Position numbers and translations under genes: made by a program. The notes under the pieces are model-generated. The model worked only from the letters and a program-made list of their open reading frames with translations, ran no database searches and had not been told where the DNA came from. From CAZBXE01 sp964496125 (GTDB taxonomy: Bacteria > Chlamydiota > Chlamydiia > Chlamydiales > CAZBXE01), in assembly GCA_964496125.1 (NCBI GenBank), contig CAZBXE010000002.1, forward strand, positions 124,001-188,000: DNA of 64,000 nt, written 5' to 3'. This document shows, one piece after another, positions 1-8,599 of the stretch. Positions within the stretch are counted from its first letter, which is position 1. Each line of letters begins with the position of its first letter.

Positions 1-916
1 TACCAATTGTCGCAGGGAACATAAGCATTGCTGAAGCAAAGATAACAGGCACAACGCCTGCGTAGTTCACCTTGAGCGGTATGTAGGAGCTTCCACCTTG
101 TACTTCTTTACGTCCCACTACACGCCTTGCATGCTGTAGAGGTATTCTTCTTTGTCCTTGGATCAACATAATGGTGGCTATGGTGACAAGAACAAATATA
201 GCACTAAGAACGAGAATAATTGTGAAGTTCATTTGCCCAGGTTCTTGCGAATCAAGGTTGAGCTGCTGGAAAATTAAACCCATCGCTCCTGGTAGCTGTG
301 ACAATATGCCTGTTGCAATGATGATGCTTACGCCGTTGCCAATCCCCTTTTCGGTGATCTGTTCCCCAATCCACATCATAAAGAGTGTGCCTGTCGTCAT
401 GGTTGCAATGACGATCGTGTAGAAGAGAACGGGCATGCCAAAAAGAGTGATATCGACAAGTTCACCAGCAACAATGCCTGGAGTACTCATGTTCATGCGG
501 AGAGCAAAACCAGCATATATGGCCGATTGCATGGCTGAAAGAAACAATGTTACCATTCTGGTATACTTTGTCATTTTCTTTTTACCAGACTCTGGGTTTT
601 CCCTTATTTCTCTTTGTAGAGAAGGGATCACGGCTGTGAGAACTTGCAGCATGATCGAAGCTGAGATGTAGGGTACAACCCCTAATGCGAATACTGTCAT
701 TTGAGAGAAGGCACCGCCGGTAAACATGCTTACCATCTGAAAGAGGCCTTGGCCGCCACCTGCAAACTGTCTAAAATAGTTCATGGCAACTTCACCGTTA
801 ATCCCTGGTACTGGGACAAACACACCAATTCTGCAGACAACAAGCATGGCAAGCGTAAACAGTATTTTCTGTTTCAACTCTGGAATCTGAAATATTCTTC
901 TCAACTCGTCAATCAT
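1..916 (-). CDS. secY: Preprotein translocase subunit SecY (3' end outside window)
   Basis: Central channel subunit of the Sec translocon in the inner membrane. About 305 codons are visible; the C-terminal part lies beyond the left edge. The N-terminus reads MIDELRRIFQIPELKQKI and is followed by alternating hydrophobic helices, with the family segments GVFVPVPGINGE and PYISASIMLQ and the loop RRIPLQHARR. The ATG overlaps the rplO stop as ATGA, so the two are translationally coupled. Its place after rplO at the end of the spc operon is the standard bacterial order. Identity is secure. Confidence 0.96.
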   Translation of the reverse strand, partial: MIDELRRIFQIPELKQKILFTLAMLVVCRIGVFVPVPGINGEVAMNYFRQFAGGGQGLFQMVSMFTGGAFSQMTVFALGVVPYISASIMLQVLTAVIPSLQREIRENPESGKKKMTKYTRMVTLFLSAMQSAIYAGFALRMNMSTPGIVAGELVDITLFGMPVLFYTIVIATMTTGTLFMMWIGEQITEKGIGNGVSIIIATGILSQLPGAMGLIFQQLNLDSQEPGQMNFTIILVLSAIFVLVTIATIMLIQGQRRIPLQHARRVVGRKEVQGGSSYIPLKVNYAGVVPVIFASAMLMFPATIG

Positions 917-1368
917 TCTGATAACACCTTAAATGGTATCTTAGCTTCTGTGAGTTTTTCTTTTGCTTTCGCGCTCAAAGCATTCGCTTCGATGGTTACT
1001 TTTTTTGTAAGTTCGCCTTCAGAGAGAATCTTGATCCCTTGTGATTTTTTAGAAATATATCCGCGATTCACAAGAGTTTCTTTACTTACCACATCTCCAT
1101 CTGAAAATATCGATTCGATTTGGTGCAAGTTTACAGTATCATATTCTCTGCGGAAGTTTTTATTGTTAAAACCACGAATAGGCGTCTTTTGGAGAAGTCT
1201 CATTTGGCCGCCCTCGTAGGCTTGTCTTCCTCCGTATCCGGATCTTGAGCCATCCCCTTTATGACCTCGTCCTGAAGTTTTACCCTTCCCGGACCCCATG
1301 CCTCTGCCTACACGCTTCTTTGGTTTTCTATAAATACTTGTGTTCTTTAAATTCGAAAGTTCGATCAT
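913..1368 (-). CDS. rplO: 50S ribosomal protein L15
   Basis: Large-subunit protein L15 (151 aa, normal length). The N-terminus has the Gly/Arg-rich stretch typical of L15 (KKRVGRGMGSGKGKTSGRG) and then the GGQMRLLQKTPIRGF motif. It overlaps rpsE by four bases upstream and secY by four downstream, so the three are probably translated as a coupled unit. rpmD (L30), which sits between rpsE and rplO in many bacteria, is absent here. Confidence 0.97.
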   Translation of the reverse strand: MIELSNLKNTSIYRKPKKRVGRGMGSGKGKTSGRGHKGDGSRSGYGGRQAYEGGQMRLLQKTPIRGFNNKNFRREYDTVNLHQIESIFSDGDVVSKETLVNRGYISKKSQGIKILSEGELTKKVTIEANALSAKAKEKLTEAKIPFKVLSE

Positions 1369-1844
1369 GCAGCACCTCTCAAGTTGCGTATTGCCTGACG
1401 GCTCTTTAAGTTTTTTAGTGCTTTAAAAGTAGCTTTTACTTGATTAATCGGATTGTTGTTACCTAGGCTTTTTGCCATGATATCTTTCACACCGGCGAAT
1501 TCGAGAACAGCTCGAACTTGCGAACCAGCGATCACTCCTGTTCCTTCTGGAGCAGGGCAGAGCATGACGGAGGATCCATCCCAGCTCGTTGTGATGTCAT
1601 GCGGTATTGTCGTCCCTTCCATCTCGATTTGGATGGTGTTTTTCCGGGCAATCTCTCCACCTTTCTTTATGGCATCTGTCAATTCATTGGCTTTTGCAAA
1701 CCCGTAACCGACCCTTCCCTTTCCGTCTCCTACAAGGATTAGAGCAGAAAAGCTAAACTTACGTCCACCCTTGACTACCTTGGCGCAACGGTTGATAAAG
1801 AGTGTTTTCTCTTTAAATTCCTGGTCGCCTGTTTCCCCTTTCAT
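1365..1844 (-). CDS. rpsE: 30S ribosomal protein S5
   Basis: Small-subunit protein S5 (159 aa), involved in decoding accuracy. The S5 N-terminal fold is visible (KVVKGGRKFSFSALILVGDG, then KGRVGYGFAKA), followed by the C-terminal domain with GTGVIAGSQVRAVLE. It lies in the spc part of the operon between rplR and rplO, with a four-base overlap into rplO. Confidence 0.97.
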   Translation of the reverse strand: MKGETGDQEFKEKTLFINRCAKVVKGGRKFSFSALILVGDGKGRVGYGFAKANELTDAIKKGGEIARKNTIQIEMEGTTIPHDITTSWDGSSVMLCPAPEGTGVIAGSQVRAVLEFAGVKDIMAKSLGNNNPINQVKATFKALKNLKSRQAIRNLRGAA

Positions 1845-1859
1845 CTTTTCCCTCTTCCT

Positions 1860-2228
1860 TTAAAATTGTAGACCATTTGAACGCGCTGCATCAGCCAACT
1901 CTTTCAGGATGCCATGGTATTTGCTCGCTCCGCGGTCGAATACGACTTTACTAATTCCTTTCTCTTTTGCCCTTTCCGCAATTTTACCACCAATGACAGC
2001 CGCAGTCTTCTTATTTTTCTTTGCAAACTCCGTTCCACGGAACTCCTTAGAAAACGTAGCTACTGACAAAAGTGTGTTTCCGGTTTCGCCATCTATCAAG
2101 TTCGCTTGAATATGTTTGTTTGTTTTCGTGACAGAGAGGCGTGGTACACCAGGCGACACAGTCAATCGATTACGAACACGATAGGCTCTTTTCACTCGAT
2201 TTTGGTTTTTTTTCGTGCTGTTACTCAT
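1860..2228 (-). CDS. rplR: 50S ribosomal protein L18
   Basis: 5S-rRNA-binding protein L18 (122 aa). The N-terminus is basic and carries VRNRLTVSPGVPRLSVTKTN. The C-terminus has the family signature VVFDRGASKYHGILKELADA, near the usual FDRGGY.YHGRV motif. It is separated from rpsE by 15 bases and from rplF by 12. Confidence 0.96.
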   Translation of the reverse strand: MSNSTKKNQNRVKRAYRVRNRLTVSPGVPRLSVTKTNKHIQANLIDGETGNTLLSVATFSKEFRGTEFAKKNKKTAAVIGGKIAERAKEKGISKVVFDRGASKYHGILKELADAARSNGLQF

Positions 2229-2240
2229 TTCTTACCTTAC

Positions 2241-2786
2241 CTATTTTTTGGCAGCTGCTTTACCTTGTTTACGTCGTACGTACTCACCTTCGTAACGAAT
2301 ACCTTTACCCTGATACGGCTCAGGTGGTTTGATGGCTCGTACTTTTGCTGCGAACTCACCCACCTGTTGCTTATTGATGCCCTGTACAATGATCTGGGTA
2401 TTTTTCTTCTCAACGACTACATGGAGACCTTCTGGTATGGGTTCTTTTGTAGGGTGAGAAAATCCAAGCTGCAGATCCAACATCTGGCCTTGCACAGCAG
2501 CTCTATAACCCACGCCTTGGAGTTCAAGCTTTTTTTCAAATCCCTTTGTCACCCCTTCAATCATATTGGCAACAAGAGCCCGGTACAATCCATGAAACTT
2601 CGACATTCCGTCTAGTTTCTCGTCTACCGTTATGATCACTTCATTCCCTTTTACCTCGACGTTGATTCCAGGCATGCAAGCTTGCTTAAGTGTGCCTTTT
2701 GGACCCTTAACTGTAATAAACTTGCCATCTGAGTGAATTTCTACGCCCTTAGGCAATGTGATGGGCTGCTTTCCTATACGTGACAT
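2241..2786 (-). CDS. rplF: 50S ribosomal protein L6
   Basis: Large-subunit protein L6 (181 aa from this start), near the sarcin-ricin loop. I chose the ATG giving MSRIGKQPITLPKGV, the family's normal N-terminus; an in-frame ATG seven codons upstream overlaps the end of rpsH and is less likely. A GGAGAG Shine-Dalgarno lies just upstream. The C-terminal L6 signature PEPYQGKGIRYEGEYVRRKQ is intact. Confidence 0.96.
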   Translation of the reverse strand: MSRIGKQPITLPKGVEIHSDGKFITVKGPKGTLKQACMPGINVEVKGNEVIITVDEKLDGMSKFHGLYRALVANMIEGVTKGFEKKLELQGVGYRAAVQGQMLDLQLGFSHPTKEPIPEGLHVVVEKKNTQIIVQGINKQQVGEFAAKVRAIKPPEPYQGKGIRYEGEYVRRKQGKAAAKK

Positions 2787-2800
2787 TCTCTTTCTCTCCT

Positions 2801-3199
2801 TTACCAAACCTTACAAAGCAGTTCGCCACCAATCTTTCTCTTTTGGGCTTCCTGACCAGAAAGCACTCCTTGAGATGTGGAAATTACGTTCAAGCCCAAG
2901 TTACCAAAATAGTGCGGGATCTCTTCGTTCTTAACGTAGCGTCGCAGCCCCGGTTTAGAAATTCTCTTTATACCTTGGATTGCTGATTCACGAGTCTTTG
3001 AATATTTCAGGAATACTCTGATTGTTCCGATGGAGCCGTCTTTCTTAACGAGATACCCCTGAATCAAACCGTTTTCTTTCAGGATTTCAATAATGCTTAG
3101 CTTTATTTTGCTGTACGGAATATCCACGTAGCGATGGTATGCTTTGATTGCATTTCGCACCCTAGTCAGAAAATCAGCAATTGGATCTGAAACTGCCAT
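2801..3199 (-). CDS. rpsH: 30S ribosomal protein S8
   Basis: 16S-rRNA-binding protein S8 (132 aa). It begins MAVSDPIADFLTRVRNAIKA, the usual S8 start, and ends with the conserved region ISTSQGVLSGQEAQKRKIGGELLC, close to the typical STSKGVMTDKEARK.. GGE.. pattern. rpsN (S14), often between rplE and rpsH, is missing here; Chlamydia also encodes S14 elsewhere (recalled, not checked). Confidence 0.96.
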   Translation of the reverse strand: MAVSDPIADFLTRVRNAIKAYHRYVDIPYSKIKLSIIEILKENGLIQGYLVKKDGSIGTIRVFLKYSKTRESAIQGIKRISKPGLRRYVKNEEIPHYFGNLGLNVISTSQGVLSGQEAQKRKIGGELLCKVW

Positions 3200-3214
3200 A
3201 ATCGTTTTTCTCTC

Positions 3215-3790
3215 CTATTCTCCTGTAGCTACTACTACAGCTAAATTTTTGAATGGTACACCTAACAGACGCAGTAACTCGATGCACTCATCGTCACAAC
3301 TTGCTGTGGTTACAAATGTTATATGCATACCTTGGGTTCTTTTCACTTCATCAAGATTCAGCTCTGGGAAAATTTGCTGGTCATCGATACCAAGTGTATA
3401 ATTACCACTCTTATCCCCCTTAGAAGTAAAACCTCTAAAGTCACGGATTCGTGGGCAAGCAATATTGCAGAAACGGTCAACAAAATCATACATTGTGTTG
3501 CCACGTAGAGTTACCTTCACCCCGATAGGCTGACCTTCACGAAGCTTAAAGTTTGAAATCGCCTTCTTGGCTTTGGTAGCCACGGGCTTCTGCCCCGAGA
3601 TCTGCTCAAGTTCCCTTAGGTGCGGTTGAATGATATTTTTATCCTTCGCAGCTTCAGCAATCCCCATATTGATGATCACCTTCTTAAGTTGAGGGATGAG
3701 CATGGGGTTCTTATAGGAGAACTTTTCCTGGAGTTGCTTCTTGATTTGCTCGCGATATCTTTTTTTAAGTCTTGATTCGTACCGTTTCAT
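3215..3790 (-). CDS. rplE: 50S ribosomal protein L5
   Basis: 5S-rRNA-binding protein L5 (191 aa). Family motifs are clear: KKVIINMGIAEAAKDKNII near residue 40, GQKPVATKAKKAISNFKLREG near 70, and FCNIACPRIRDFRGF in the middle. The N-terminus is about ten residues longer than the usual 179-aa protein; the ATG at this position follows rplX by five bases, so the longer start is plausible. Confidence 0.96.
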   Translation of the reverse strand: MKRYESRLKKRYREQIKKQLQEKFSYKNPMLIPQLKKVIINMGIAEAAKDKNIIQPHLRELEQISGQKPVATKAKKAISNFKLREGQPIGVKVTLRGNTMYDFVDRFCNIACPRIRDFRGFTSKGDKSGNYTLGIDDQQIFPELNLDEVKRTQGMHITFVTTASCDDECIELLRLLGVPFKNLAVVVATGE

Positions 3791-3795
3791 GGCTT

Positions 3796-4146
3796 CTACG
3801 CTTCCCCTTTAACTTGACGATATGTCATTTTCTTGCCGTCTTTCATGTAATACAGGGACTTTTGCCCTTTCTTGCTGATCTCTACCTTTATCTTTGCGGG
3901 TGTATCACCTTCAACACAGATCATCAAGTTCGAAGCATGTATCGGTCTCTCCACAGAAAGAACTGTACCATTTGGATGGGACTGACTCTTTTTCAAGTGT
4001 TTCTTCCTAAAGTTTAACCCTTGAACTAGAACTCTATCTTCTGTGCGTGATAGCACTGTCCCTGTTTGGCCGCGGTAATTGCCCGCTATTGCAACCACCT
4101 TGTCACCTTTTCGAATGTGCTTATTTGCTTCTTTTTTCTTTTCCAT
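3796..4146 (-). CDS. rplX: 50S ribosomal protein L24
   Basis: Assembly-initiator protein L24 (116 aa). It contains a KOW motif near the N-terminus (HIRKGDKVVAIAGNYRGQTG) followed by the GLN motif region (RVLVQGLNFRKKHLKKS). The ATG overlaps the rplN stop by one base (TAATG), indicating tight coupling. Confidence 0.95.
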   Translation of the reverse strand: MEKKKEANKHIRKGDKVVAIAGNYRGQTGTVLSRTEDRVLVQGLNFRKKHLKKSQSHPNGTVLSVERPIHASNLMICVEGDTPAKIKVEISKKGQKSLYYMKDGKKMTYRQVKGEA

Positions 4147-4514
4147 TAAATTACCTCAGGTGATAAGGAACTAATTCTTAGATATCCTCTATCGCGGACT
4201 TCCCTAGCTACAGGACCGAAAATCCTCGTACCTTTAGGATTGCCCTTTTCGTCAATGAGTACACAACAATTGTGGTCAAAGCGAATTCTAGAACCATCTT
4301 TTCGGCGAATGTAGTTTCTCGTTCTTACAATTACAGCCCTTACAACTTCCCCTTTTTTTGTACTGGATTCGGGTTCTGCTTCCTTTACGGAGCAAATAAT
4401 CACGTCTCCAACCTTCGCATAGCGTCTTCTTGATCCGCCGAGGACCTTGAAGCACTTGACACGTTTGGCGCCGCTGTTGTCAGCTACATCTAGTTCGGTT
4501 TCTTGTTGTATCAT
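4146..4514 (-). CDS. rplN: 50S ribosomal protein L14
   Basis: Large-subunit protein L14 (122 aa, the usual length). Motifs: MIQQETELDVADNSGAKRV at the N-terminus, VGDVIICSVKEA, and the C-terminal GTRIFGPVAREVRD. It is highly conserved and unambiguous. It lies between rpsQ and rplX as in most bacteria. Confidence 0.97.
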   Translation of the reverse strand: MIQQETELDVADNSGAKRVKCFKVLGGSRRRYAKVGDVIICSVKEAEPESSTKKGEVVRAVIVRTRNYIRRKDGSRIRFDHNCCVLIDEKGNPKGTRIFGPVAREVRDRGYLRISSLSPEVI

Positions 4515-4520
4515 TCGCTA

Positions 4521-4781
4521 TTATCTCCCAAGCTCTGTTGCGACTACGCGCCATCTTTTATTTTTTGACAAAGGGCGTGTTTCAATGATTGTCACTTTGT
4601 CACCAATCTGAATCTGTGGATTCTCGGAATGTGCGAAGTATTTTTTTCTTCTGCGTATAACTTTATCATAAACAGGATGTCGCAGAGTATAAGTCACCTC
4701 TACAACCACAGTCTTGTCCATCTTGTTCGATGTTACAATGCCTTCTTCCGTTTTTGGTCTCTTTCTTTCTTGGTTGTCCAT
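4521..4781 (-). CDS. rpsQ: 30S ribosomal protein S17
   Basis: 16S-rRNA-binding protein S17 (86 aa). It carries GIVTSNKMDKTVVVEV near the N-terminus and the C-terminal signature IGDKVTIIETRPLSKNKRWR, typical of the S17 OB fold. Gaps to rpmC and rplN are 10 and 6 bases. Confidence 0.96.
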   Translation of the reverse strand: MDNQERKRPKTEEGIVTSNKMDKTVVVEVTYTLRHPVYDKVIRRRKKYFAHSENPQIQIGDKVTIIETRPLSKNKRWRVVATELGR

Positions 4782-4791
4782 AACTCTTACG

Positions 4792-5007
4792 CTACTCTCC
4801 TGTTTTTTGCAGGTTTTGTTTTTCCCGCATGACCGTTTTGTGACGCGCGATATCCTTTCGAACGAGTCTCAACTTGTGCGGTTTTTCAAGCTTCTTGCTC
4901 TGCCTTAAGTCGTTTCTAAGATGGAACAGCTCGCCCTGCAGTTCTTGGCAGCTAAGCTCTAACTCTTCCAATGTGCGATCGCGCAGATCGTTTGGTTTTA
5001 CTTTCAT
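4792..5007 (-). CDS. rpmC: 50S ribosomal protein L29
   Basis: Small helical protein L29 (71 aa), located near the polypeptide exit tunnel. The helix-loop-helix pattern is visible: NDLRDRTLEELELSCQELQ, then ELFHLRNDLRQSKKLEKPHK, and the L29 signature region LRLVRKDIARHKTVM. It follows rplP by three bases. Confidence 0.94.
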   Translation of the reverse strand: MKVKPNDLRDRTLEELELSCQELQGELFHLRNDLRQSKKLEKPHKLRLVRKDIARHKTVMREKQNLQKTGE

Positions 5008-5010
5008 CTT

Positions 5011-5433
5011 TTATACCTCTTCCACTCTTTCTACGAACCTGGTTTTGATACCAAGCTTAGCAGATGCTCTTCTCATAGCGCTCTGCGCCATCTCCTTCGG
5101 AACATTACCAACTTCAAATAAAACCTTACCAGGCTTTACGACAGCTACCCAGTGGTCAACTGCCCCTTTACCTTTACCCATACGAACCTCTGCAGGCTTC
5201 TTGGACACAGGCTTATCGGGGAAAATGGAAATCCAAACTTTTCCTTTCCTTTGGAAAAACCTGTTGATAACCACTCGACACGCTTCGATCTGCTGGCTTG
5301 TTATCCAGCCTCTTTCTAGGGCTTGAATCCCAAAATCACCAAAGTGTACGAAATTTCCGCCCTTGCTGATCCCGCTAAAGCTTCCCTTTTGCGACTTACG
5401 GTGCTTTGTTCGTTTCGGCAATAGATTACTCAT
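5011..5433 (-). CDS. rplP: 50S ribosomal protein L16
   Basis: Large-subunit protein L16 (140 aa from this start). Motifs: LLPKRTKHRKSQKG at the N-terminus, FGDFGIQALERGWITSQQIE, and the GKGKGAVDHWVAVVKPGKVLFE region. I chose the ATG at 5433 because it overlaps the rpsC stop as ATGA; an in-frame ATG three codons upstream is also possible. Confidence 0.96.
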   Translation of the reverse strand: MSNLLPKRTKHRKSQKGSFSGISKGGNFVHFGDFGIQALERGWITSQQIEACRVVINRFFQRKGKVWISIFPDKPVSKKPAEVRMGKGKGAVDHWVAVVKPGKVLFEVGNVPKEMAQSAMRRASAKLGIKTRFVERVEEV

Positions 5434-6077
5434 GACTTCCACCCTTTCTTAACAATATTATCGCCTCGGTTAATCCAAACCTTCACACCGATGCTTCCGT
5501 AAGTCGTTTCCGCCCTGCCAATTGCATAGCTCAAATCTGCTCTAATTGTATGTAGAGGCACACTGCCTTCTTTATACCACTCAGTTCTTGCGATTTCAGC
5601 TCCACCGATACGACCAGAGACCTGGACTTTTACACCGAGAGCACCAGCATCCATAACCTGCTGCATTCCCTTTTTCATCGCTCTTCTGAAGGGAATTCTT
5701 CTCTCTAACTGCTTTGCAATGCCATCAGCTATGATTTGTGCTTCGAGATCAGGACGCTTAATCTCTTCCACTTCAATCCAGATGTCCTTACCGAAGTGTT
5801 TCGATAGTTCCGCTCTTAGGACTTCAATCTCAGAGCCTTTTTTACCAATTACAAGACCTGGTCGAGCTGTACAGATCGTAATTTCAATCTTTTCACTCAT
5901 CCTTTTGATCAGGATTTCTGCAGTTCCAGAACAGCAGGGCTTTTTCATCAAATATTCGCGAATAGCTCGGTCTTCGGCAAGCAGGTTTCCAAATTCTTGC
6001 TTATTGGCAAACCATCTGGAGCGCCATTTTCTATTCACTATCAGTCTAAAACCAATTGGGTTTGTCTTTTGTCCCAT
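5430..6077 (-). CDS. rpsC: 30S ribosomal protein S3
   Basis: Small-subunit protein S3 at the mRNA entry channel (215 aa). It starts MGQKTNPIGFRLIVNRKWRS, has a KH domain with the GxxG loop in ARPGLVIGKKGSEIE, and the C-terminal S3 signature GRIGGAEIARTEWYKEGSVP. It precedes rplP with a four-base overlap. Confidence 0.97.
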   Translation of the reverse strand: MGQKTNPIGFRLIVNRKWRSRWFANKQEFGNLLAEDRAIREYLMKKPCCSGTAEILIKRMSEKIEITICTARPGLVIGKKGSEIEVLRAELSKHFGKDIWIEVEEIKRPDLEAQIIADGIAKQLERRIPFRRAMKKGMQQVMDAGALGVKVQVSGRIGGAEIARTEWYKEGSVPLHTIRADLSYAIGRAETTYGSIGVKVWINRGDNIVKKGWKS

Positions 6078-6092
6078 GTATATAATACTCCT

Positions 6093-6428
6093 TTAAGCGT
6101 TGCCGACGACTACCGTGAAATGACTTGTTCTTTTAAGCATCATATTTCTGCCACCGCGATTTTTAGGCAGAATCCGCTTCAGTCTCGGACCTTCGTCAAC
6201 TAAAACTTCAAGCACTTTAAGCTCTTCTCTCTTCGTTTCATGCTGAGACTCAGCATTACTCACAGCGCTAAAGAGTGTCTTGATCAAAAGACGACTTCCT
6301 TTGAGTGGGCTAAATGTGAGTTGCTCGATTGCCTTCGGCACAGGTAACCCCCTGATCAAAGCTGCTGCCAGTCTTGCTTTGCGAGGACTAATTCTTACAT
6401 ATTTTGTTCGCGCTTTACTTTGATTCAT
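6093..6428 (-). CDS. rplV: 50S ribosomal protein L22
   Basis: Protein L22 (111 aa), whose beta hairpin lines the exit tunnel. Motifs: ARTKYVRISPRKARLAAALI at the N-terminus, LLIKTLFSAVSNAE in the middle, and a hairpin region with GPRLKRILPKNRGGRNMMLK, close to the usual GP..KR..PRA.GRA. Standard operon position between rpsS and rpsC. Confidence 0.96.
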   Translation of the reverse strand: MNQSKARTKYVRISPRKARLAAALIRGLPVPKAIEQLTFSPLKGSRLLIKTLFSAVSNAESQHETKREELKVLEVLVDEGPRLKRILPKNRGGRNMMLKRTSHFTVVVGNA

Positions 6429-6443
6429 CTTAAAAAGTCCTCT

Positions 6444-6704
6444 TTATTTCGTTGGGTGACCTTTAAAGGTTCTAGTGGGTGAAAATTCTCCCAATCTATG
6501 GCCTACCATATTTTCTGAAACGAACACCGATATAAACTTCTTGCCGTTATGTACATCGAAGGTATGTCCAACCATATCAGGAACAATCATGGATCTTCTA
6601 GACCATGTCTTAATCGATCTTTTGCTCCCTTCAGCGTTCTGTTTTTGAACCTTTTTCTTCACGCTCTCGTCCACAAAGGGACCCTTACGCAGTGATCTAC
6701 CCAT
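6444..6704 (-). CDS. rpsS: 30S ribosomal protein S19
   Basis: Small-subunit head protein S19 (86 aa). It starts MGRSLRKGPFVDESVKKKVQ and has the conserved TWSRRSMIVPDMVGHTF and MVGHRLGEFSPTRTFKGH segments. It lies five bases downstream of rplB. Confidence 0.97.
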   Translation of the reverse strand: MGRSLRKGPFVDESVKKKVQKQNAEGSKRSIKTWSRRSMIVPDMVGHTFDVHNGKKFISVFVSENMVGHRLGEFSPTRTFKGHPTK

Positions 6705-6709
6705 AGTTT

Positions 6710-7546
6710 CTACTTCCTTCGATCTTTAACAATAAACTTATTCGACTTTCTTCTTGCACGTGTGCGCAAACCACGAGTGTACTGAGCCCATGGTGTCTGA
6801 GGAATGTTTCCTTTACCACGCCCTTCACCACCACCGTGAGGGTGGTCGACGGGGTTCATCGATACCCCTCGAACTGTGGGTCTAATCCCTTTCCAGCGGT
6901 TTCTACCAGCCTTTCCCTCTACTCGTAGATTATGTTCAGAGTTGGAAACTTGACCAAAGGTAGCCCTGCAGTCTTCATTAATCATGCGGATCTCGCCAGA
7001 TGGCATACGTATTGTTGCAAATCCACCACTTCTAGCCATTAGCTGAGCCGACATCCCCGCAGAACGCACGAGCTTACCGCCCTTGGAAGGTACCATCTCA
7101 ATATTGTGAATTGTCGAACCAAGTGGCATATCTTTGAGCTTCATGCAACAGCCTATTGAGAAGGGAGGCTCTGTACTTGTCTGTACTGTATCCCCTGCCT
7201 TCAGGTTGGCTGGGGCTAAAATATAGCGCTTCTCCCCATCTACATAATGGATCAGTGCAATATACGCTGATCTGTTAGGATCGTACTCAATAGACGCGAC
7301 TTTTCCTGGGATTTCGAGCTTATCTCTTTTGAAATCCACAAGACGGTACATACGCTTGTGACCACCACCTTTATGACGCGTGGTAATGTGACCATGATTA
7401 TCACGACCATTGGTTCTTCGTTTTGGAGCTAGAAGAGCCTTTAATGGCTTTGGTTTTCTTTTGCCCTTCACACGCGTCAGCTGGTCATGTGTCGTCAAGA
7501 TCAGCTGTCTCGTTCCTGGAGTTATCGCTTTAAATTTCTTCAGCAT
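6710..7546 (-). CDS. rplB: 50S ribosomal protein L2
   Basis: Large-subunit protein L2 (278 aa) at the peptidyl-transferase centre and subunit interface. Motifs: GRDNHGHITTRHKGGGHKR, the RNA-binding core with EYDPNRSAYIALIHY, and the C-terminal signature MNPVDHPHGGGEGRGKG that contains the conserved His near the active site. Two bases separate it from rplW. Confidence 0.97.
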   Translation of the reverse strand: MLKKFKAITPGTRQLILTTHDQLTRVKGKRKPKPLKALLAPKRRTNGRDNHGHITTRHKGGGHKRMYRLVDFKRDKLEIPGKVASIEYDPNRSAYIALIHYVDGEKRYILAPANLKAGDTVQTSTEPPFSIGCCMKLKDMPLGSTIHNIEMVPSKGGKLVRSAGMSAQLMARSGGFATIRMPSGEIRMINEDCRATFGQVSNSEHNLRVEGKAGRNRWKGIRPTVRGVSMNPVDHPHGGGEGRGKGNIPQTPWAQYTRGLRTRARRKSNKFIVKDRRK

Positions 7547-7548
7547 GA

Positions 7549-7881
7549 TCAGACCTCATCCAAACTATCATTTTGTTGTAGGGTAACGATCGCCTTTTTA
7601 AGGGACGATGTCATCCCAAGGCGTCCTCGCACACGCCTTTGTTTTCCCTTCTTTCGCAGCGTATTCACCTTTACAACCTTGATGCCTCGCTTACGATAAA
7701 TTTCCTCAACTGCCCAAGCAATCTCTTGTTTATTGGCGCGATTGTCGACAATGAACACATATTTCGGATCTTTGCATGCCTTTACTGAAGGGTTAGACTC
7801 TGAGTTTTTCAACTCTTGAAGCATCACTGCCTTCTCGGTGATGTGTCTTGTTTTGACAATTTCGTATGGATTCTTTTTCAT
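7549..7881 (-). CDS. rplW: 50S ribosomal protein L23
   Basis: Exit-tunnel protein L23 (110 aa), docking site for SRP and trigger factor. It has VKTRHITEKAVMLQE at the N-terminus and KYVFIVDNRANKQEIAWAVE plus VVKVNTLRKKGKQRR, which match the L23 core. It lies between rplD and rplB in the S10 part of the operon. Confidence 0.95.
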   Translation of the reverse strand: MKKNPYEIVKTRHITEKAVMLQELKNSESNPSVKACKDPKYVFIVDNRANKQEIAWAVEEIYRKRGIKVVKVNTLRKKGKQRRVRGRLGMTSSLKKAIVTLQQNDSLDEV

Positions 7882-7890
7882 TCTTTATAC

Positions 7891-8595
7891 CTATGCAAGC
7901 CACTTCGTACATTCTTCAAACGCTTTCTCCGTCAATACGAGATCCGCAGCGTTAATCAGATCATAACCATTGAGGTGAGAAACCAAGGCAAATTCTGCTA
8001 TAGGCAGGTTGCGCACGCTCTTCTGGAAATTGGCGTGTTGGTGGTTACCAACAGTTTTGCGTACTGCTGTTTCAGCCTCTTTTGTTTCATCGCCTTTCAC
8101 GGGAATAGGAGCTTCGCCAACAAACAGAATTTTCTTTGTTAGCTCTCTTTCCTCTAGGAAAGAAGCGATATCTTTTGTCTTGGGAACCTTTAACTCTGTA
8201 CTGTCCAAGAGTATAACTCGATTATTACGAATTTTTTCCGCTAGGAGGAAGCGGATTACGGCTCTTTTCTCTTTACGGTTGAGTTTGACATTCTGGTCAA
8301 ATTTTGGTCTTGGACCAAAAGCAATACCGCCCCCTCTAAAGTGAGGCGCAACAAAGGAACCCTGACGTGCTCGACCTGTCCCTTTTTGTCTGTGAGGCTT
8401 CTTCGTAGTATGGTTTACTTCTGCTCTTGTCTTCGTGCAAGAGGACCACTGCCTCTGGTTTGCTCGTAAGGCTGTAATATAATCTTTTACAAGTTGCGCT
8501 GGAGCTTCAGCAGTCAGTAGACTTTCATCAACTACACACTGGCCAACTTCTTTACCTTTGAGATTGTATTTCTTCAGTTTAGTCACAGGTCTCAT
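7891..8595 (-). CDS. rplD: 50S ribosomal protein L4
   Basis: Protein L4 (234 aa), which lines the exit tunnel. The long loop is recognisable: KKPHRQKGTGRARQGSFVAP and then GGGIAFGPRP, matching the family K..RQKGTG.AR.G....P..RGGG..FGP. In E. coli L4 autoregulates the S10 operon; no evidence for this can be read here. A C-terminal stretch near residues 165-185 (KGDETKEAETAVRKTVGNHQ) looks like a variable insert. Confidence 0.95.
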   Translation of the reverse strand: MRPVTKLKKYNLKGKEVGQCVVDESLLTAEAPAQLVKDYITALRANQRQWSSCTKTRAEVNHTTKKPHRQKGTGRARQGSFVAPHFRGGGIAFGPRPKFDQNVKLNRKEKRAVIRFLLAEKIRNNRVILLDSTELKVPKTKDIASFLEERELTKKILFVGEAPIPVKGDETKEAETAVRKTVGNHQHANFQKSVRNLPIAEFALVSHLNGYDLINAADLVLTEKAFEECTKWLA

Positions 8596-8599
8596 CTCC

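Noticed and set aside
171..671. Plus-strand open frames at the left edge
   Set aside because: They are antisense to secY, whose membrane-protein reading frame on the minus strand is unmistakable.
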